The notes: a model not told the origin generated them from the letters alone. Shown: positions 6,402 to 14,978, counted from the first letter of the stretch. The stretch is DNA of 47,926 bases from an uncultured Bacteroidales bacterium (GCA_902774275.1 CACYHN010000026.1:1-47926), one strand, 5' to 3'. Made by a program: numbers and translations.

Positions 6402-7652
6402 TCAGGGACGGTTCTGTTCGCGAACAGAACCGTCCCCAGTGCGATAGTGGGCAATGATGATGATGGAGTTCTCGTGGCCTTTGACCTTGCGGAAGAATTC
6501 CATTACATCGGGACTGTAGCTGCGGTCACATTCTTTTTTGTCTATCAACTCCAGCTCGTCTCTTATTTCATAAGATGGGATTTGGTATATGACATCGTTG
6601 CCATAAATCGTATAACGACTTCCTTGGAACGGTTTTATTTTCCCGGATCTATCCCGTTTCAGACGGTACATTCTGGAGGTATTTTTTTCAAAGACATACT
6701 CTGTAAGATCATTGTACAGTAGGTACAGATAGTCCTTGTACTCATCAATGGAGTAGAGATCATCGTCATCACGAAACGCCTCATATCTCAGGTGCTTTTT
6801 CTCGTAATCGGATATTTCCGGCAGACAGCTCAGGTTGGCAATGCATCTGTATCCGTCGTCGTATAGACTGAAGATATGGCTGTCCAGCGCGGGCATCAGG
6901 ACGGTGGTATCGGACTGGGCGTTGTGGATGGCATCACGTATATGAAATCCGTACCAGTCACCAGCCATAGCGATGTCATGTTTGAGATTCTCCATTTCTT
7001 CATCGCTGAGATCCATCTCATAACCATTGGGTTCCATGGGAGAGCTGAATGTACCGTCGGGATGAATGTAGAAGTATTCATATACCGGTGTGATACTCAG
7101 GTTGTTTCTGACGAGTATGCTGCCGTCAGACATACATTTGATCACTTCATCTATATGATACCGCTCGGACAGCGTGTCGGTCTCAGTCAGACTAATGAAA
7201 TTACCCTGATAATCATACCTCTTGATGGTGACGTTGCTGTAGTAGCCGTTGCGGTTAACGAGTACCACCTGATTACGGTAGGGGTCGATTACCCATTCGT
7301 CAAGAAACAGGAACTCATTCCGTGCACGCCCCATATGGCCTATGTTATTGAGGTAGTGTCCTGTGCTGTCAAACACCTTTATGGAATAATTCCTAGGGGC
7401 CTTGTTGTCCAAAAAATAGAGCCCGTCATCATATTGAACCCTGAAGTTGTTACTCACTATTCCGTCAAGATTTTCATCCTCAAGCAGGATGTAGTCCCAA
7501 CTCTCCAGAAAGTTGTCATCGAAAGAACCTTCCAGATGAATTACGTCATCTTTTGTAATCTGTAGGGAACTGTCTGTAGAGACATTACTCTTGCAGGAAC
7601 AAAGCAATAAGGCCGATAGCATGGCCGCGGAAAAGGAAATATTATGACTCAT
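6402..7652 (-). CDS. 6-bladed beta-propeller lipoprotein
   Basis: A 416-residue protein starting at ATG 7652, with a lipoprotein-type signal (SAAMLSALLLCSCKS) whose lipidated cysteine is near residue 20. The body has the repeated aromatic/aspartate pattern of the Bacteroidetes 6-bladed beta-propeller family: IKVFDSTGHYLNNIGHMGRA, then EFLFLDEWVIDPYRNQVVLV, then IKRYDYQGNFI. Such proteins are outer-membrane or periplasmic and mostly of unknown role. The last 13 or so residues (RTGDGSVREQNRP) are encoded by the palindrome at 6405-6436, so the original C-terminus was probably a little shorter. The gene runs convergently towards LytTR gene 2. Confidence 0.78.
   Translation of the reverse strand: MSHNISFSAAMLSALLLCSCKSNVSTDSSLQITKDDVIHLEGSFDDNFLESWDYILLEDENLDGIVSNNFRVQYDDGLYFLDNKAPRNYSIKVFDSTGHYLNNIGHMGRARNEFLFLDEWVIDPYRNQVVLVNRNGYYSNVTIKRYDYQGNFISLTETDTLSERYHIDEVIKCMSDGSILVRNNLSITPVYEYFYIHPDGTFSSPMEPNGYEMDLSDEEMENLKHDIAMAGDWYGFHIRDAIHNAQSDTTVLMPALDSHIFSLYDDGYRCIANLSCLPEISDYEKKHLRYEAFRDDDDLYSIDEYKDYLYLLYNDLTEYVFEKNTSRMYRLKRDRSGKIKPFQGSRYTIYGNDVIYQIPSYEIRDELELIDKKECDRSYSPDVMEFFRKVKGHENSIIIIAHYRTGDGSVREQNRP
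6405..6436. repeat. Perfect 32-bp GGGACGG palindrome
   Basis: The two 16-base halves (6405-6420 and 6421-6436) are exact reverse complements with no loop. The core is the same as in the elements at 4619-4685 and 7733-7757. It lies between convergent genes and is read through as the last codons of the propeller gene. Confidence 0.85.
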
Positions 7653-7732
7653 AAGCAAATAGGTTACAACTGCAAACTTATAAAAAAGAAGGACCAATCC
7701 AAATTTTTTCTGCATTTGGAAGTGGGCTGCTT

Positions 7733-7757
7733 GCGAACAGAACCGTCCCCAGTGTGC
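7733..7757. repeat. Single arm of the GGGGACGG palindrome
   Basis: GCGAACAGAACCGTCCCC followed by AGTGTGC is one arm of the palindrome seen at 6405-6436, without its partner arm. It is probably a decayed or half element, placed in the 175-base gap between divergent genes. The rest of that gap holds an AT-rich stretch and the -7-like TTCTTTTG at 7798-7805. Confidence 0.7.
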
Positions 7758-7827
7758 AAAAAAGAACCGTTCTCATTGTCTCTTGAATTATTATTCCTTC
7801 TTTTGCAGAACCAATTGTTTTATGTTT

Positions 7828-8133
7828 ATGAGAAAACTACTCTTTGCATTGCTTTTTTGTCCTTTAAGCATGACTGTGTTTGCGCAGACTCAGACTGATA
7901 AGGCTGCTCCTGAGGGGTTGAACATCAATCTGAATTATGATCTTGCAGAACTGAACGGGAAAAGCCTTCGCGCCATTGAGCGTGATATAGATCGTGAAGT
8001 AAGAAAACAGCTTGCCACTGTAAAAGATAAAGATCTTAAGAAGGCTCTCAAGAAAGAAAAAAGGGCATTGAAGAAAGGGTACCGCAAACTTAAGCGCCAG
8101 GTCCGTTCTTTCAAGAAATCTATCAAACTCTAA
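7828..8133 (+). CDS. Small secreted lysine/arginine-rich protein
   Basis: A 101-residue protein with a clear signal peptide (MRKLLFALLFCPLSMTVFAQ, cleavage near residue 20-21). A short acidic/neutral part is followed by a strongly basic predicted helix: about residues 48-101 are roughly 45% Lys/Arg, with little aromatic content. No family is recognised. ATG 7828 is chosen over ATG 7822 because it starts the signal peptide; both are possible. The 3' end overlaps the convergent radical SAM gene by 11 bases. It could be a nucleic-acid- or envelope-binding protein, but this cannot be decided from sequence. Confidence 0.65.
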   Translation: MRKLLFALLFCPLSMTVFAQTQTDKAAPEGLNINLNYDLAELNGKSLRAIERDIDREVRKQLATVKDKDLKKALKKEKRALKKGYRKLKRQVRSFKKSIKL

Positions 8134-9070
8134 TCATTTGATTGAAGGCTTGGGGTTTGATGCCCCAGGCGGGGGCTATGAGCATAGACTTTGGAGTCTC
8201 TGAGACAAAGCGGTCGTAGCAGAGATCCCGGCGGGCTCTCTTTATAAAGGCCGATACAACCGCGGCGTACTCCTGCGGGGTGTTGAACAGTTTTATGCCC
8301 GATGGGTCCTGCTCATACATTCGTGCCAGCGCTGTACCTTTCACCACCTGAAGCTGATGCAACTTTATTGTCTTAATGGGTAGGGCCGATATGCGTTCGG
8401 CATGAGCCATGAAATCCTGCTCTGTCTCGCCGGGAAGTCCAAGGATAAGGTGGGCTCCGGTATCTATGCCGCGCTCATTAAGGTCATTGATGCAATCCAC
8501 TGCGCATTGGTAGGTATGGTGGCGGTTTATGAGTTGCAGAGTGCGGTCCGATGTGGATTCAATGCCTATCTCCACCAGCAGATGCGGATGATCGGAAGGC
8601 GCAAGGCGGCCAAACCTATGTTCAAACCAATCGGCCAAATCGGGCTTTATACTGTCGGGACGTGTGGCAATTACCAGTCCTTTTACATCTGGAAACCTTA
8701 ACGCCTCCTCATAGAGTTCAATCAGTTTGTCAGTAGGGCCATAGGTGTTGGTATAAGACTGGAAATAAGCCAGATACCCCCAACACTCACCCTTGCGACT
8801 GTTGAACTTAACGCCTTTTTCCAACTGTGCGGTAATGCTGCCTGAGGTATCGGAAAAAGCATACGCCGGATTGAACGATAGGTTATTGCAATAAATACAT
8901 CCGTCGCGCCCCAGAGTCCCGTCACGGTTGGGGCATCCTAGTCCGGCATTCACTGCAATTTTAATCACCTTTCCCGGAAAAATCTCACTCAGGTAGTCAG
9001 CCAAATGGTACCAATGGGGTCTGTCCCCTTTGGTACATTTTGGGGAAGTGTTATCTGCTATTCTCATCAT
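8123..9070 (-). CDS. TIGR01212 family radical SAM protein (YhcC-like)
   Basis: A 315-residue radical SAM protein. The cluster cysteines lie in GCPNRDGTLGRDGCIYC (about residues 46-62), the extended spacing typical of the YhcC/TIGR01212 group. Downstream signatures are VEIGIESTSDRTLQLINRHH and GAHLILGLPGETEQDF. The family belongs with the Elp3-like radical SAM enzymes and has no firmly assigned reaction. Homologues normally begin near WYxxxxYL. Here about 20 extra residues precede it, and residues 12-22 (CTKGDRPHWYH) are encoded by one arm of a dispersed palindrome. The annotated ATG may be a replacement start; TTG just after the palindrome is the alternative. Confidence 0.85.
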   Translation of the reverse strand: MMRIADNTSPKCTKGDRPHWYHLADYLSEIFPGKVIKIAVNAGLGCPNRDGTLGRDGCIYCNNLSFNPAYAFSDTSGSITAQLEKGVKFNSRKGECWGYLAYFQSYTNTYGPTDKLIELYEEALRFPDVKGLVIATRPDSIKPDLADWFEHRFGRLAPSDHPHLLVEIGIESTSDRTLQLINRHHTYQCAVDCINDLNERGIDTGAHLILGLPGETEQDFMAHAERISALPIKTIKLHQLQVVKGTALARMYEQDPSGIKLFNTPQEYAAVVSAFIKRARRDLCYDRFVSETPKSMLIAPAWGIKPQAFNQMIRV

Positions 9071-9111
9071 AAGTAAAAAAGATACCGAAGGGGACAGACC
9101 CCATTGGTACC
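9007..9111. repeat. Inverted pair of GGGGTC-type palindromes around a gene start
   Basis: Arms of 29 bases at 9007-9035 and 9083-9111 are reverse complements with one mismatch. Each contains a near-palindromic GGGGTCTGTCCCC. The 47-base spacer contains the start codon of the radical SAM gene. The right arm ends one base before the stop codon of the Dcu transporter gene (9113-9115). Confidence 0.85.
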
Positions 9112-9112
9112 A

Positions 9113-10456
9113 TCAATAGATGAGTTTGGTGATGAGGGTGGCTACTATCGTGCTGGTTATTACGCTCACCATGCCGGGCATCATGAACGAGTGGTTAAGC
9201 AGATATTTACCTATCCTGGTGGTTCCGGAGCGGTCAAATGTAACCGTTGCGATATCGGAAGGATAGTTGGGGATGAAGAAATATCCGTAAACTGATGGTA
9301 ATACGCCCAGAAGCACCGGGCCGGGAATACCCAGCGAGTAGGCCAGAGGCAGCATGGCAACCACTACGGCTCCCTGGCTGTTGACCAGTACGGATACAGC
9401 GAAGAATACCAGAGCTATGGCCCACGGATACTTGCTTACAATCCCCTGAAGAGCGTCCTGCATCTGAGGCAGATAGTTGCCGAAGTATGTATCGGCCAGC
9501 CAGGCTATTCCGTAAATTGCCACTACGGCAACCATACCTGACTGCCATACGGCTCCGGCAATTGCCCTGCGAGGTTTGGCCTGTGCAAATATGATCATCA
9601 ATGCTGCAGCTGTAATCATCACAATCTGGATGATAATGTTCATGCCGATAGGTTTGGTGCCCACCACGGGACGGATATCATGACCAATTATCTGGAAGAA
9701 AGAGTAAAGCGTGATGACCAGAAGTGCGCCCAGAAAGATGTAAACTGACATTTTTGCACTCTTGCTTACCTCCTGGTCAAGCAGGGATTGGGTCTCACCG
9801 TACATATACTTGTACATCTTGGGATTTGCCTTGCGCTCCTGGAATACGGGATCCTTGTCAAGGTCCTTGCCGCGCTTGTATGAGCAGAGTGCGGCTGCCA
9901 TCAGTCCGCAGAGACATGCAGGAATGGTTACCGCAATTACCTGAAGGTTGTTTATGTCAAATCCGTTATCGTTGCTTATTATTACGAACGATGCCACCGC
10001 TGCAGCGATAGGCGAGCAGGTTATACCCACCTGTGATGCGATGGATGCCACACCGCAAGGGCGCTCCGGACGTATGCCTTTCTTCAGTGATATGTCACAG
10101 ATGATAGGCATCAGCGTATAGACCACATGACCCGTTCCAACCAGGACGGTCAAGAAGAATGTGCATAACGGAGCCAGGAAGGTGATATGCTCTGGGTGCT
10201 TGCGAAGCAGCTTTTCAGCCAGCTGTATGAGCCAGTCCATACCTCCTGCTGCCTGCATTATTCCGGCGCATGTTACGGCTGCGATTATGATGTAGATTAC
10301 ATCGGTGGGCGGATTGCCAGGTTTCATGCCGAAACCCAGGACCAGAATGGCAAGGCCAATTCCCGATATGGCACCTAGCGCAAGACTACCATAGCGTGAA
10401 CCCACATAAAGCGCTGCCAAAACAATAAGCAGCTGGAGAATCATTACAAAACTCAT
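9113..10456 (-). CDS. Anaerobic C4-dicarboxylate transporter, DcuA/DcuB family
   Basis: A 447-residue polytopic inner-membrane protein with about 11-12 membrane segments. Family-typical stretches are GFGMKPGNPPTDVIYIIIAA near residue 45, GTGHVVYTLMPIICDISL near 107 and ASQVGITCSPIAAAVASF near 140. The family exchanges or takes up fumarate, malate, aspartate and succinate under anaerobic conditions, which fits fumarate-respiring, succinate-producing Bacteroidales. ATG 10456 is preferred to an upstream TTG. The stop codon directly follows a palindrome arm. DcuA versus DcuB cannot be separated with certainty. Confidence 0.9.
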   Translation of the reverse strand: MSFVMILQLLIVLAALYVGSRYGSLALGAISGIGLAILVLGFGMKPGNPPTDVIYIIIAAVTCAGIMQAAGGMDWLIQLAEKLLRKHPEHITFLAPLCTFFLTVLVGTGHVVYTLMPIICDISLKKGIRPERPCGVASIASQVGITCSPIAAAVASFVIISNDNGFDINNLQVIAVTIPACLCGLMAAALCSYKRGKDLDKDPVFQERKANPKMYKYMYGETQSLLDQEVSKSAKMSVYIFLGALLVITLYSFFQIIGHDIRPVVGTKPIGMNIIIQIVMITAAALMIIFAQAKPRRAIAGAVWQSGMVAVVAIYGIAWLADTYFGNYLPQMQDALQGIVSKYPWAIALVFFAVSVLVNSQGAVVVAMLPLAYSLGIPGPVLLGVLPSVYGYFFIPNYPSDIATVTFDRSGTTRIGKYLLNHSFMMPGMVSVITSTIVATLITKLIY

Positions 10457-10490
10457 AAGCAAAAAATCAATAATTGGTCAATAATGCAGG

Positions 10491-11327
10491 TTATTTAATG
10501 CCTATCATGGCATGGACTGCGGGACGGATGGCGGGGATGGGATAGCCCATCATCTTCTCTACGCAGAGTATGCGCAAAAAGGAATACGGCAAAAGCTTTT
10601 TTTCAATCTCCTCTATGACAGCATCGGGTCCGAAATAGGCTTTTACGAACGCATGCCAGAATGCGGTCGATATTTTCTTGGTTATATGGTAGAGTTCCAT
10701 TTCCAATTCTTCAGGAATGAAACAGCTTTGCAGATATATTATTCCCAAGTCAAACATGGGGCTGCCTGTACTGAACTCGCTCAGATCTATGAGGTACTGC
10801 CGGCCACTCTCGTCAAATATCACGTTGCCTATGTGCAGGTCACCATGTACGGCAGTATTGGCATCCGGTAGGGTGCTGATAAACCGGATCAGGCCGCTAC
10901 GCTCATCGTCGGTCAGATATGGGTTATCTTTTATGTACTCAGTGTACTGGTCCTTGATGGATGGGAACAGTCCGGCAGGAGGTACGGTGGAATGCAGTTT
11001 CTTGCTCAGTTCTGCAAACTCTGCGGCGTACTGGTCCATCAGTTCCGGATGGTAACTGAGCGCGCGGGCGTATGACAGCTTGCCGTGAATACGTTTGAAC
11101 TGGATTCCGATACGTCCATCGGTGGTACGTACCACTTCACCTGGCTCAGGGCAGGGTAGCCCTATTTGATACACTTTCCTGGCCCTCTCGTGCTCATCAA
11201 GTCCCATCTTCTCCAGCTGTGTGGAGTAGAGCTTGAGCAGGATGTCAGGATTGTCCTTTTTAATATAACTCTCACCAAGCTTCCCGCCTCCGGAGAGTTC
11301 ATAGTCCTCAAGATTAATAGTATTCAT
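10491..11327 (-). CDS. Aminoglycoside phosphotransferase-fold kinase (TIGR02172-like)
   Basis: A 278-residue APH/choline-kinase-fold protein. The catalytic loop is AVHGDLHIGNVIFD (about residues 160-173) and the metal-binding motif is YLIDLSEFSTGSPMFDLG (about 179-196), where the usual D-F/L-G-like aspartate is present. The protein resembles the TIGR02172 group of putative kinases found in gut anaerobes. Substrate unknown; resistance to aminoglycosides should not be assumed. ATG 11327 lies only about 5 bases after a perfect TAnnTTTG box, so the transcript may be leaderless. Confidence 0.8.
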   Translation of the reverse strand: MNTINLEDYELSGGGKLGESYIKKDNPDILLKLYSTQLEKMGLDEHERARKVYQIGLPCPEPGEVVRTTDGRIGIQFKRIHGKLSYARALSYHPELMDQYAAEFAELSKKLHSTVPPAGLFPSIKDQYTEYIKDNPYLTDDERSGLIRFISTLPDANTAVHGDLHIGNVIFDESGRQYLIDLSEFSTGSPMFDLGIIYLQSCFIPEELEMELYHITKKISTAFWHAFVKAYFGPDAVIEEIEKKLLPYSFLRILCVEKMMGYPIPAIRPAVHAMIGIK

Positions 11328-11331
11328 ATGA

Positions 11332-11339
11332 CAAACATA
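11332..11339 (-). promoter_or_regulatory. -7 promoter box for the APH-fold kinase
   Basis: The minus strand reads TATGTTTG (TAnnTTTG). It ends five bases before ATG 11327, which places the transcription start at or next to the start codon. Confidence 0.6.
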
Positions 11340-11352
11340 CAAAATAGAATGG

Positions 11353-11383
11353 AAAAGGGACGGTTTTGACCGCCCCTTTTTTC
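11353..11383 (-). terminator. Hairpin terminator behind the GH3 gene
   Basis: On the minus strand, a GC-rich stem made of AAGGGGCGGT and ACCGTCCCTT arms (one A-C mismatch) is bounded by A- and T-runs. It lies between the GH3 stop (11387) and the promoter of the kinase gene. Its GGGACGG core is reminiscent of the dispersed palindromes. Confidence 0.6.
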
Positions 11384-11386
11384 ATG

Positions 11387-13948
11387 TTATTTCAACTCAT
11401 AGTTGATTTTTTTCAATATCGATAGGTCCGATGACGGCCCGTACAGAATCTCAAACTTGCCCGGCATTGTGGCCATGACGTTGTGGTTGGTGTCAAACCA
11501 CTCAAATGATTCTGGGGTAAGTTCAAACTCAACGTTTGCGGTCTTGCCTGCGGGTATTGAGACGCGTTTGAATGCTCGCAGTGCGTGACTGGGGCCTTCT
11601 GCATCACCTGGACGGCTCACATAGAGCTGAACCACCTCGTCACCGTCAAGTTTTGAGGTGTTCTTGACCTTTACTGATACATAAACCTTATCACCATCCT
11701 TGCGGAGTTTTGCCTTGCCGTACTTGAATGTGCTGTAACTCAGACCGTAACCGAACGGGTAGAGAGGCTTATCAGTCATATAGCGGTAGGTGCGTCCCTT
11801 CATTGAGTAGTCCTCAAAATCAGGCAGCTGGTCTGTTGAGGCATAGAAGGTAACCGGCAGACGGCCGCCCGGATTGTATGTTCCGTACAGGACCGATGCA
11901 ACCGCGTTACCGCCTTCTTCACCCGGATACCATGCCTGGAGTATTGCGTCACATGCAGGCTCAACATCAGTCAGACCCATTGCTGAGCCGCTGAAGTTTA
12001 CAAATACCACCTTTTTGCCTGCAGCCTTGATAGCCTTTACCAGTTCTGTCTGGGCAGCGGGGAGTTCAATCTTGGTGCGGTCACCGCCACGGAATCCCTC
12101 AATGCTTACGGGCATCTCCTCACCCTCAAGTGAAGGAGAGATACCGCCTGCAAATATTATTACGTCAGCATCGGCACATGCGGATACTGTCTTTTCAACG
12201 CTAACCTCCTCTTCATAACCCAGGTCGAATGAGAGCGATGCAAGACCGCTGCGGCAGCTGTAATTGATAACAATCTCATAGTCCTGACCGGCTTTAGCAT
12301 CCAGTGTATAGACCTTGCGGGCCTCTGTGCTGTTGCGTCCTGTAGCTACGCGGCGTCCGTTTACGCTGATTGAAGCCTGACCCTGGTTCTGCATGTAGAA
12401 TGCCACTTGGCCATCTTCATTTGCATGGAAGGTAGATGTGTAGCGGGCTGCAAAGTTCTCCAGGTTTACATTGGGGGCAAATACTGTTGCACCGCCTGTT
12501 GAGAAACGCAGCGGAGTGGCATTGTGACGCAGCACGTCTGGTTCACCCTCGGCACGGGAGTTGTTCCAGTACTGGGCGTCAAATCCCTGCTGCCCGCTGG
12601 CGCTGGTCTGGCTGAACAGGCTTATCAGAGCCAGGGAGTTTGAAGCGTAGTCGCAGCCGCGCATATACTGTACATCGGCACCTGTAGCCTTTACAGCCTC
12701 AAGCAGGGTTACGGTACGTGACGGCGTTCCGTTATAGTTGCCCCACTGCATAACAGAGTCATTAGCGTTTGGTCCCATCACTACCACCTTCTTAGTATTA
12801 TTGAGCGGCAGCAGGCCGTTGTTCTTGAGCAACACCATGCTCTCCTGTGCCATCTTGAGGGCCAGGGCCCTGTGCTCCTTGCTGTCAACCACGCTGTACG
12901 GGATCTTGCTCCACTCTACAAGTTCAGGGGCGTCCATCTCACCCAGCTCAAAACGGGCGGTCATGAGGCGTGTTATGGATACGTCAATATCGGACTCCTT
13001 TATGAGACCGTCCCTGACAGCCTGAACCAGCTGTGCGTATGAACTGCCGCACTCCAGGTCAGTACCCGTGAGTACAGCTTTGGCTGTGGCGTGCTTGGCA
13101 TCGGGCTCAGTGTTATGATGACCCTCGGTAAAGAAATCGTTGATGGCCCAGCAGTCTGATACCACTATTCCCTTGTAGCCCCATTCATTGCGCAGTATCT
13201 GTTGGAGCAGGCGGTTGCTACCACAGCAGGGCTCATCCTCGTAGCGGTTATAGGCACACATCACCTCCTTTACATCGGCCTCCTGGACAAGAGCCTTGAA
13301 GGCGGGCAGGTAGGTCTCACGAAGGTCACGGGCTGCAATGTTCTCGGCGTTGAACTCATGACGGTTCCACTCCGGTCCGCTGTGAACGGCAAAATGCTTG
13401 GCACAGGCATGCAGCTTGTCATACTTGGAATCGGCCGGACCCTGCAATCCGTTCACTACCGACACACCCATCCTGGATGTCAGGTAGGGGTCTTCACCGT
13501 ATGTCTCCTGACCGCGGCCCCATCGGGGATCACGGAAAATGTTCACGTTAGGGGTCCAGAAAGTAAGACCCTGATAGCGGCGCAGACCGCCGTTCTCACT
13601 GTATTGGGCTGATTTGGCGCGGGCCTCATCACTCACTGCGGTGAATACATCCAGCAGCAGGGCATCATCAAATGATGCAGCCATACCTATGGCCTGCGGG
13701 AAAACTGTAGCAATACCGGCGCGACCCACTCCGTGCAGGGCCTCGTTCCACCAGTCATAGGCCTTGATTCCAAACTCAGGGATAGCGGGTGATCCGTTCT
13801 GCATAAGAGCGACTTTCTGCTCCAGCGTAAGGCGGTTAACAAGATCAGCGGCACGCTCGGCGGCCGGAAGATCAGCATTCTTGTAAGGTTGGGCATAACA
13901 AATGACTCCCGTTAAAGCGCATAAAAGCGCGGAAAAAATTCTCTTCAT
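11387..13948 (-). CDS. GH3 glycosidase with PA14 insert (beta-xylosidase/beta-glucosidase)
   Basis: An 853-residue secreted enzyme with signal peptide (MKRIFSALLCALTGVICYAQ). The GH3 N-domain spans about 25-360, with the nucleophile Asp265 in GIVVSDCWAI and substrate-binding motifs KHFAVHSGPEWNRH and ETYGEDPYL. A GH3 C-domain begins near 390. It is interrupted by a PA14 domain (about 460-590, FDAQYWNN...) and followed by an FN3-like C-terminal domain (about 735-850). The DWWNEALHGVGRAG stretch is typical of the beta-xylosidase branch, including PA14-bearing Prevotella enzymes, so xylan-derived oligosaccharides are the likely substrate; beta-glucosidase activity cannot be excluded. Confidence 0.88.
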   Translation of the reverse strand: MKRIFSALLCALTGVICYAQPYKNADLPAAERAADLVNRLTLEQKVALMQNGSPAIPEFGIKAYDWWNEALHGVGRAGIATVFPQAIGMAASFDDALLLDVFTAVSDEARAKSAQYSENGGLRRYQGLTFWTPNVNIFRDPRWGRGQETYGEDPYLTSRMGVSVVNGLQGPADSKYDKLHACAKHFAVHSGPEWNRHEFNAENIAARDLRETYLPAFKALVQEADVKEVMCAYNRYEDEPCCGSNRLLQQILRNEWGYKGIVVSDCWAINDFFTEGHHNTEPDAKHATAKAVLTGTDLECGSSYAQLVQAVRDGLIKESDIDVSITRLMTARFELGEMDAPELVEWSKIPYSVVDSKEHRALALKMAQESMVLLKNNGLLPLNNTKKVVVMGPNANDSVMQWGNYNGTPSRTVTLLEAVKATGADVQYMRGCDYASNSLALISLFSQTSASGQQGFDAQYWNNSRAEGEPDVLRHNATPLRFSTGGATVFAPNVNLENFAARYTSTFHANEDGQVAFYMQNQGQASISVNGRRVATGRNSTEARKVYTLDAKAGQDYEIVINYSCRSGLASLSFDLGYEEEVSVEKTVSACADADVIIFAGGISPSLEGEEMPVSIEGFRGGDRTKIELPAAQTELVKAIKAAGKKVVFVNFSGSAMGLTDVEPACDAILQAWYPGEEGGNAVASVLYGTYNPGGRLPVTFYASTDQLPDFEDYSMKGRTYRYMTDKPLYPFGYGLSYSTFKYGKAKLRKDGDKVYVSVKVKNTSKLDGDEVVQLYVSRPGDAEGPSHALRAFKRVSIPAGKTANVEFELTPESFEWFDTNHNVMATMPGKFEILYGPSSDLSILKKINYELK

Positions 13949-13971
13949 GACATATTATTTGGTTATGAGCA

Positions 13972-13979
13972 CAAATATA
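13972..13979 (-). promoter_or_regulatory. -7 promoter box for the GH3 gene
   Basis: The minus strand reads TATATTTG (TAnnTTTG), 24 bases before ATG 13948. Confidence 0.6.
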
Positions 13980-13997
13980 ATAAAAAAATGGCACAGT

Positions 13998-14014
13998 AGG
14001 GACAGTCCCCTTTG
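13998..14014. repeat. Partial GGGAC palindrome
   Basis: GGGACAGTCCC, followed by CTTTGGGTCA, is a short member of the dispersed palindrome family. It lies between the GH3 promoter and the stop codon (14030) of the upstream minus-strand gene, and could act as that gene's terminator. Confidence 0.6.
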
Positions 14015-14029
14015 GGTCATTTTTGGCCA

Positions 14030-14959
14030 TCAGAGTTTGACGGCGGGCCATCCGTAGTCCTGGTAGTAGCGGTAAGGCAGGTTGTTGAAGCGGATATATT
14101 CACTCATCTGTTCGCAGCGTACAGCCTCGCGCAGATCCTGGTTGGAGTGCATATTGCAGAATATGTCATAACGGTCACGGAATATGCGTTTTGCGCTGGG
14201 GGTGTAACCGGCACCGTCGGCAACCTGCACAAATGATGTTACGTTATAAATTCCATCTTTATAATCCAGAGTCATAAGGCCCGGGTGATTACCGCCCGAT
14301 ACACACTTGAGTGTATCGCCGGCTGCGTTGTACCAGAACACCCAGAAATCTCCCCAAACCTGATCATTCTCCTCATTGACGATCATCAGGGTAGGGATGC
14401 ACAGCTCTCCATGCTTGTAATAGGGTGCAATCTCACTTATCAGATAATCACTTATGGCTTTGCGTACGGCTTGCTCCTGGCGGTTTATGGCTATATAGCG
14501 TATGCAGTCATCCTTATGTCCGTCAAAATCAGACATGAGCCACAGACCATCAACTTTCTCCATAAAGAGCTGATGCTGTTCTATGTCTGTCTCCTCATCA
14601 AATGAACCGTCCTCCCAGACTTGTCGCACGTTGATGGTAGCTATGGCATGTGTGCGGTCAGTCTTCTCAACTCCGGCCACCTCATAATCGGCAATGCTGC
14701 CACCGTTTCCGGTCACAAAGTAGTAGAGCCACTCGTGGTCCATAGCTTCATGTTCAGGCAGACGGTAGAACATGGTGTCAAGAACGGAGTAGAAATCCTT
14801 GGTCATGTAATCACGTGACTTTTCCAGTAGCTGATGGTCAGGAATATACTTGCAGAGTTCAAATGCGCGTTGCTGCAGTTGCTTTTTTGTGTCATTGCAT
14901 GCACAGGTCAGCAGCAGGGCCAATATAATCAAAGGACTGATAATGTGTCTCTTTCCCAT
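14030..14959 (-). CDS. Lipoprotein of unknown function
   Basis: A 309-residue protein with a lipoprotein signal (IILALLLTCACNDTKK; lipidated Cys near residue 20 or 22), so it is probably anchored in the inner or outer membrane. No named family is recognised. The body is rich in aromatic and acidic residues, with a repeated WxxxF/Y pattern such as DFWVFWYNAAGDTLKCVSGG and a tyrosine-rich C-terminus (YRYYQDYGWPAVKL). It has its own TATGTTTG promoter. It is divergent from another lipoprotein gene (15065) across a 105-base gap with back-to-back promoters, so the two may be co-regulated. Confidence 0.7.
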   Translation of the reverse strand: MGKRHIISPLIILALLLTCACNDTKKQLQQRAFELCKYIPDHQLLEKSRDYMTKDFYSVLDTMFYRLPEHEAMDHEWLYYFVTGNGGSIADYEVAGVEKTDRTHAIATINVRQVWEDGSFDEETDIEQHQLFMEKVDGLWLMSDFDGHKDDCIRYIAINRQEQAVRKAISDYLISEIAPYYKHGELCIPTLMIVNEENDQVWGDFWVFWYNAAGDTLKCVSGGNHPGLMTLDYKDGIYNVTSFVQVADGAGYTPSAKRIFRDRYDIFCNMHSNQDLREAVRCEQMSEYIRFNNLPYRYYQDYGWPAVKL

Positions 14960-14970
14960 ATCTTTAATAA

Positions 14971-14978
14971 TTCATGAT
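14971..14978 (-). promoter_or_regulatory. -7 promoter box for the lipoprotein at 14030-14959
   Basis: The minus strand reads TATGTTTG (TAnnTTTG), 11 bases before ATG 14959. Confidence 0.6.

Noticed and set aside
6876-7565. Open frame of 229 codons on the plus strand inside the propeller gene
   Set aside because: Antisense shadow of the beta-propeller lipoprotein; no start context and no family.
10491-11327. Aminoglycoside resistance gene
   Set aside because: Only the general APH fold and catalytic motifs are present; it resembles TIGR02172 proteins of unknown substrate more than known resistance enzymes.
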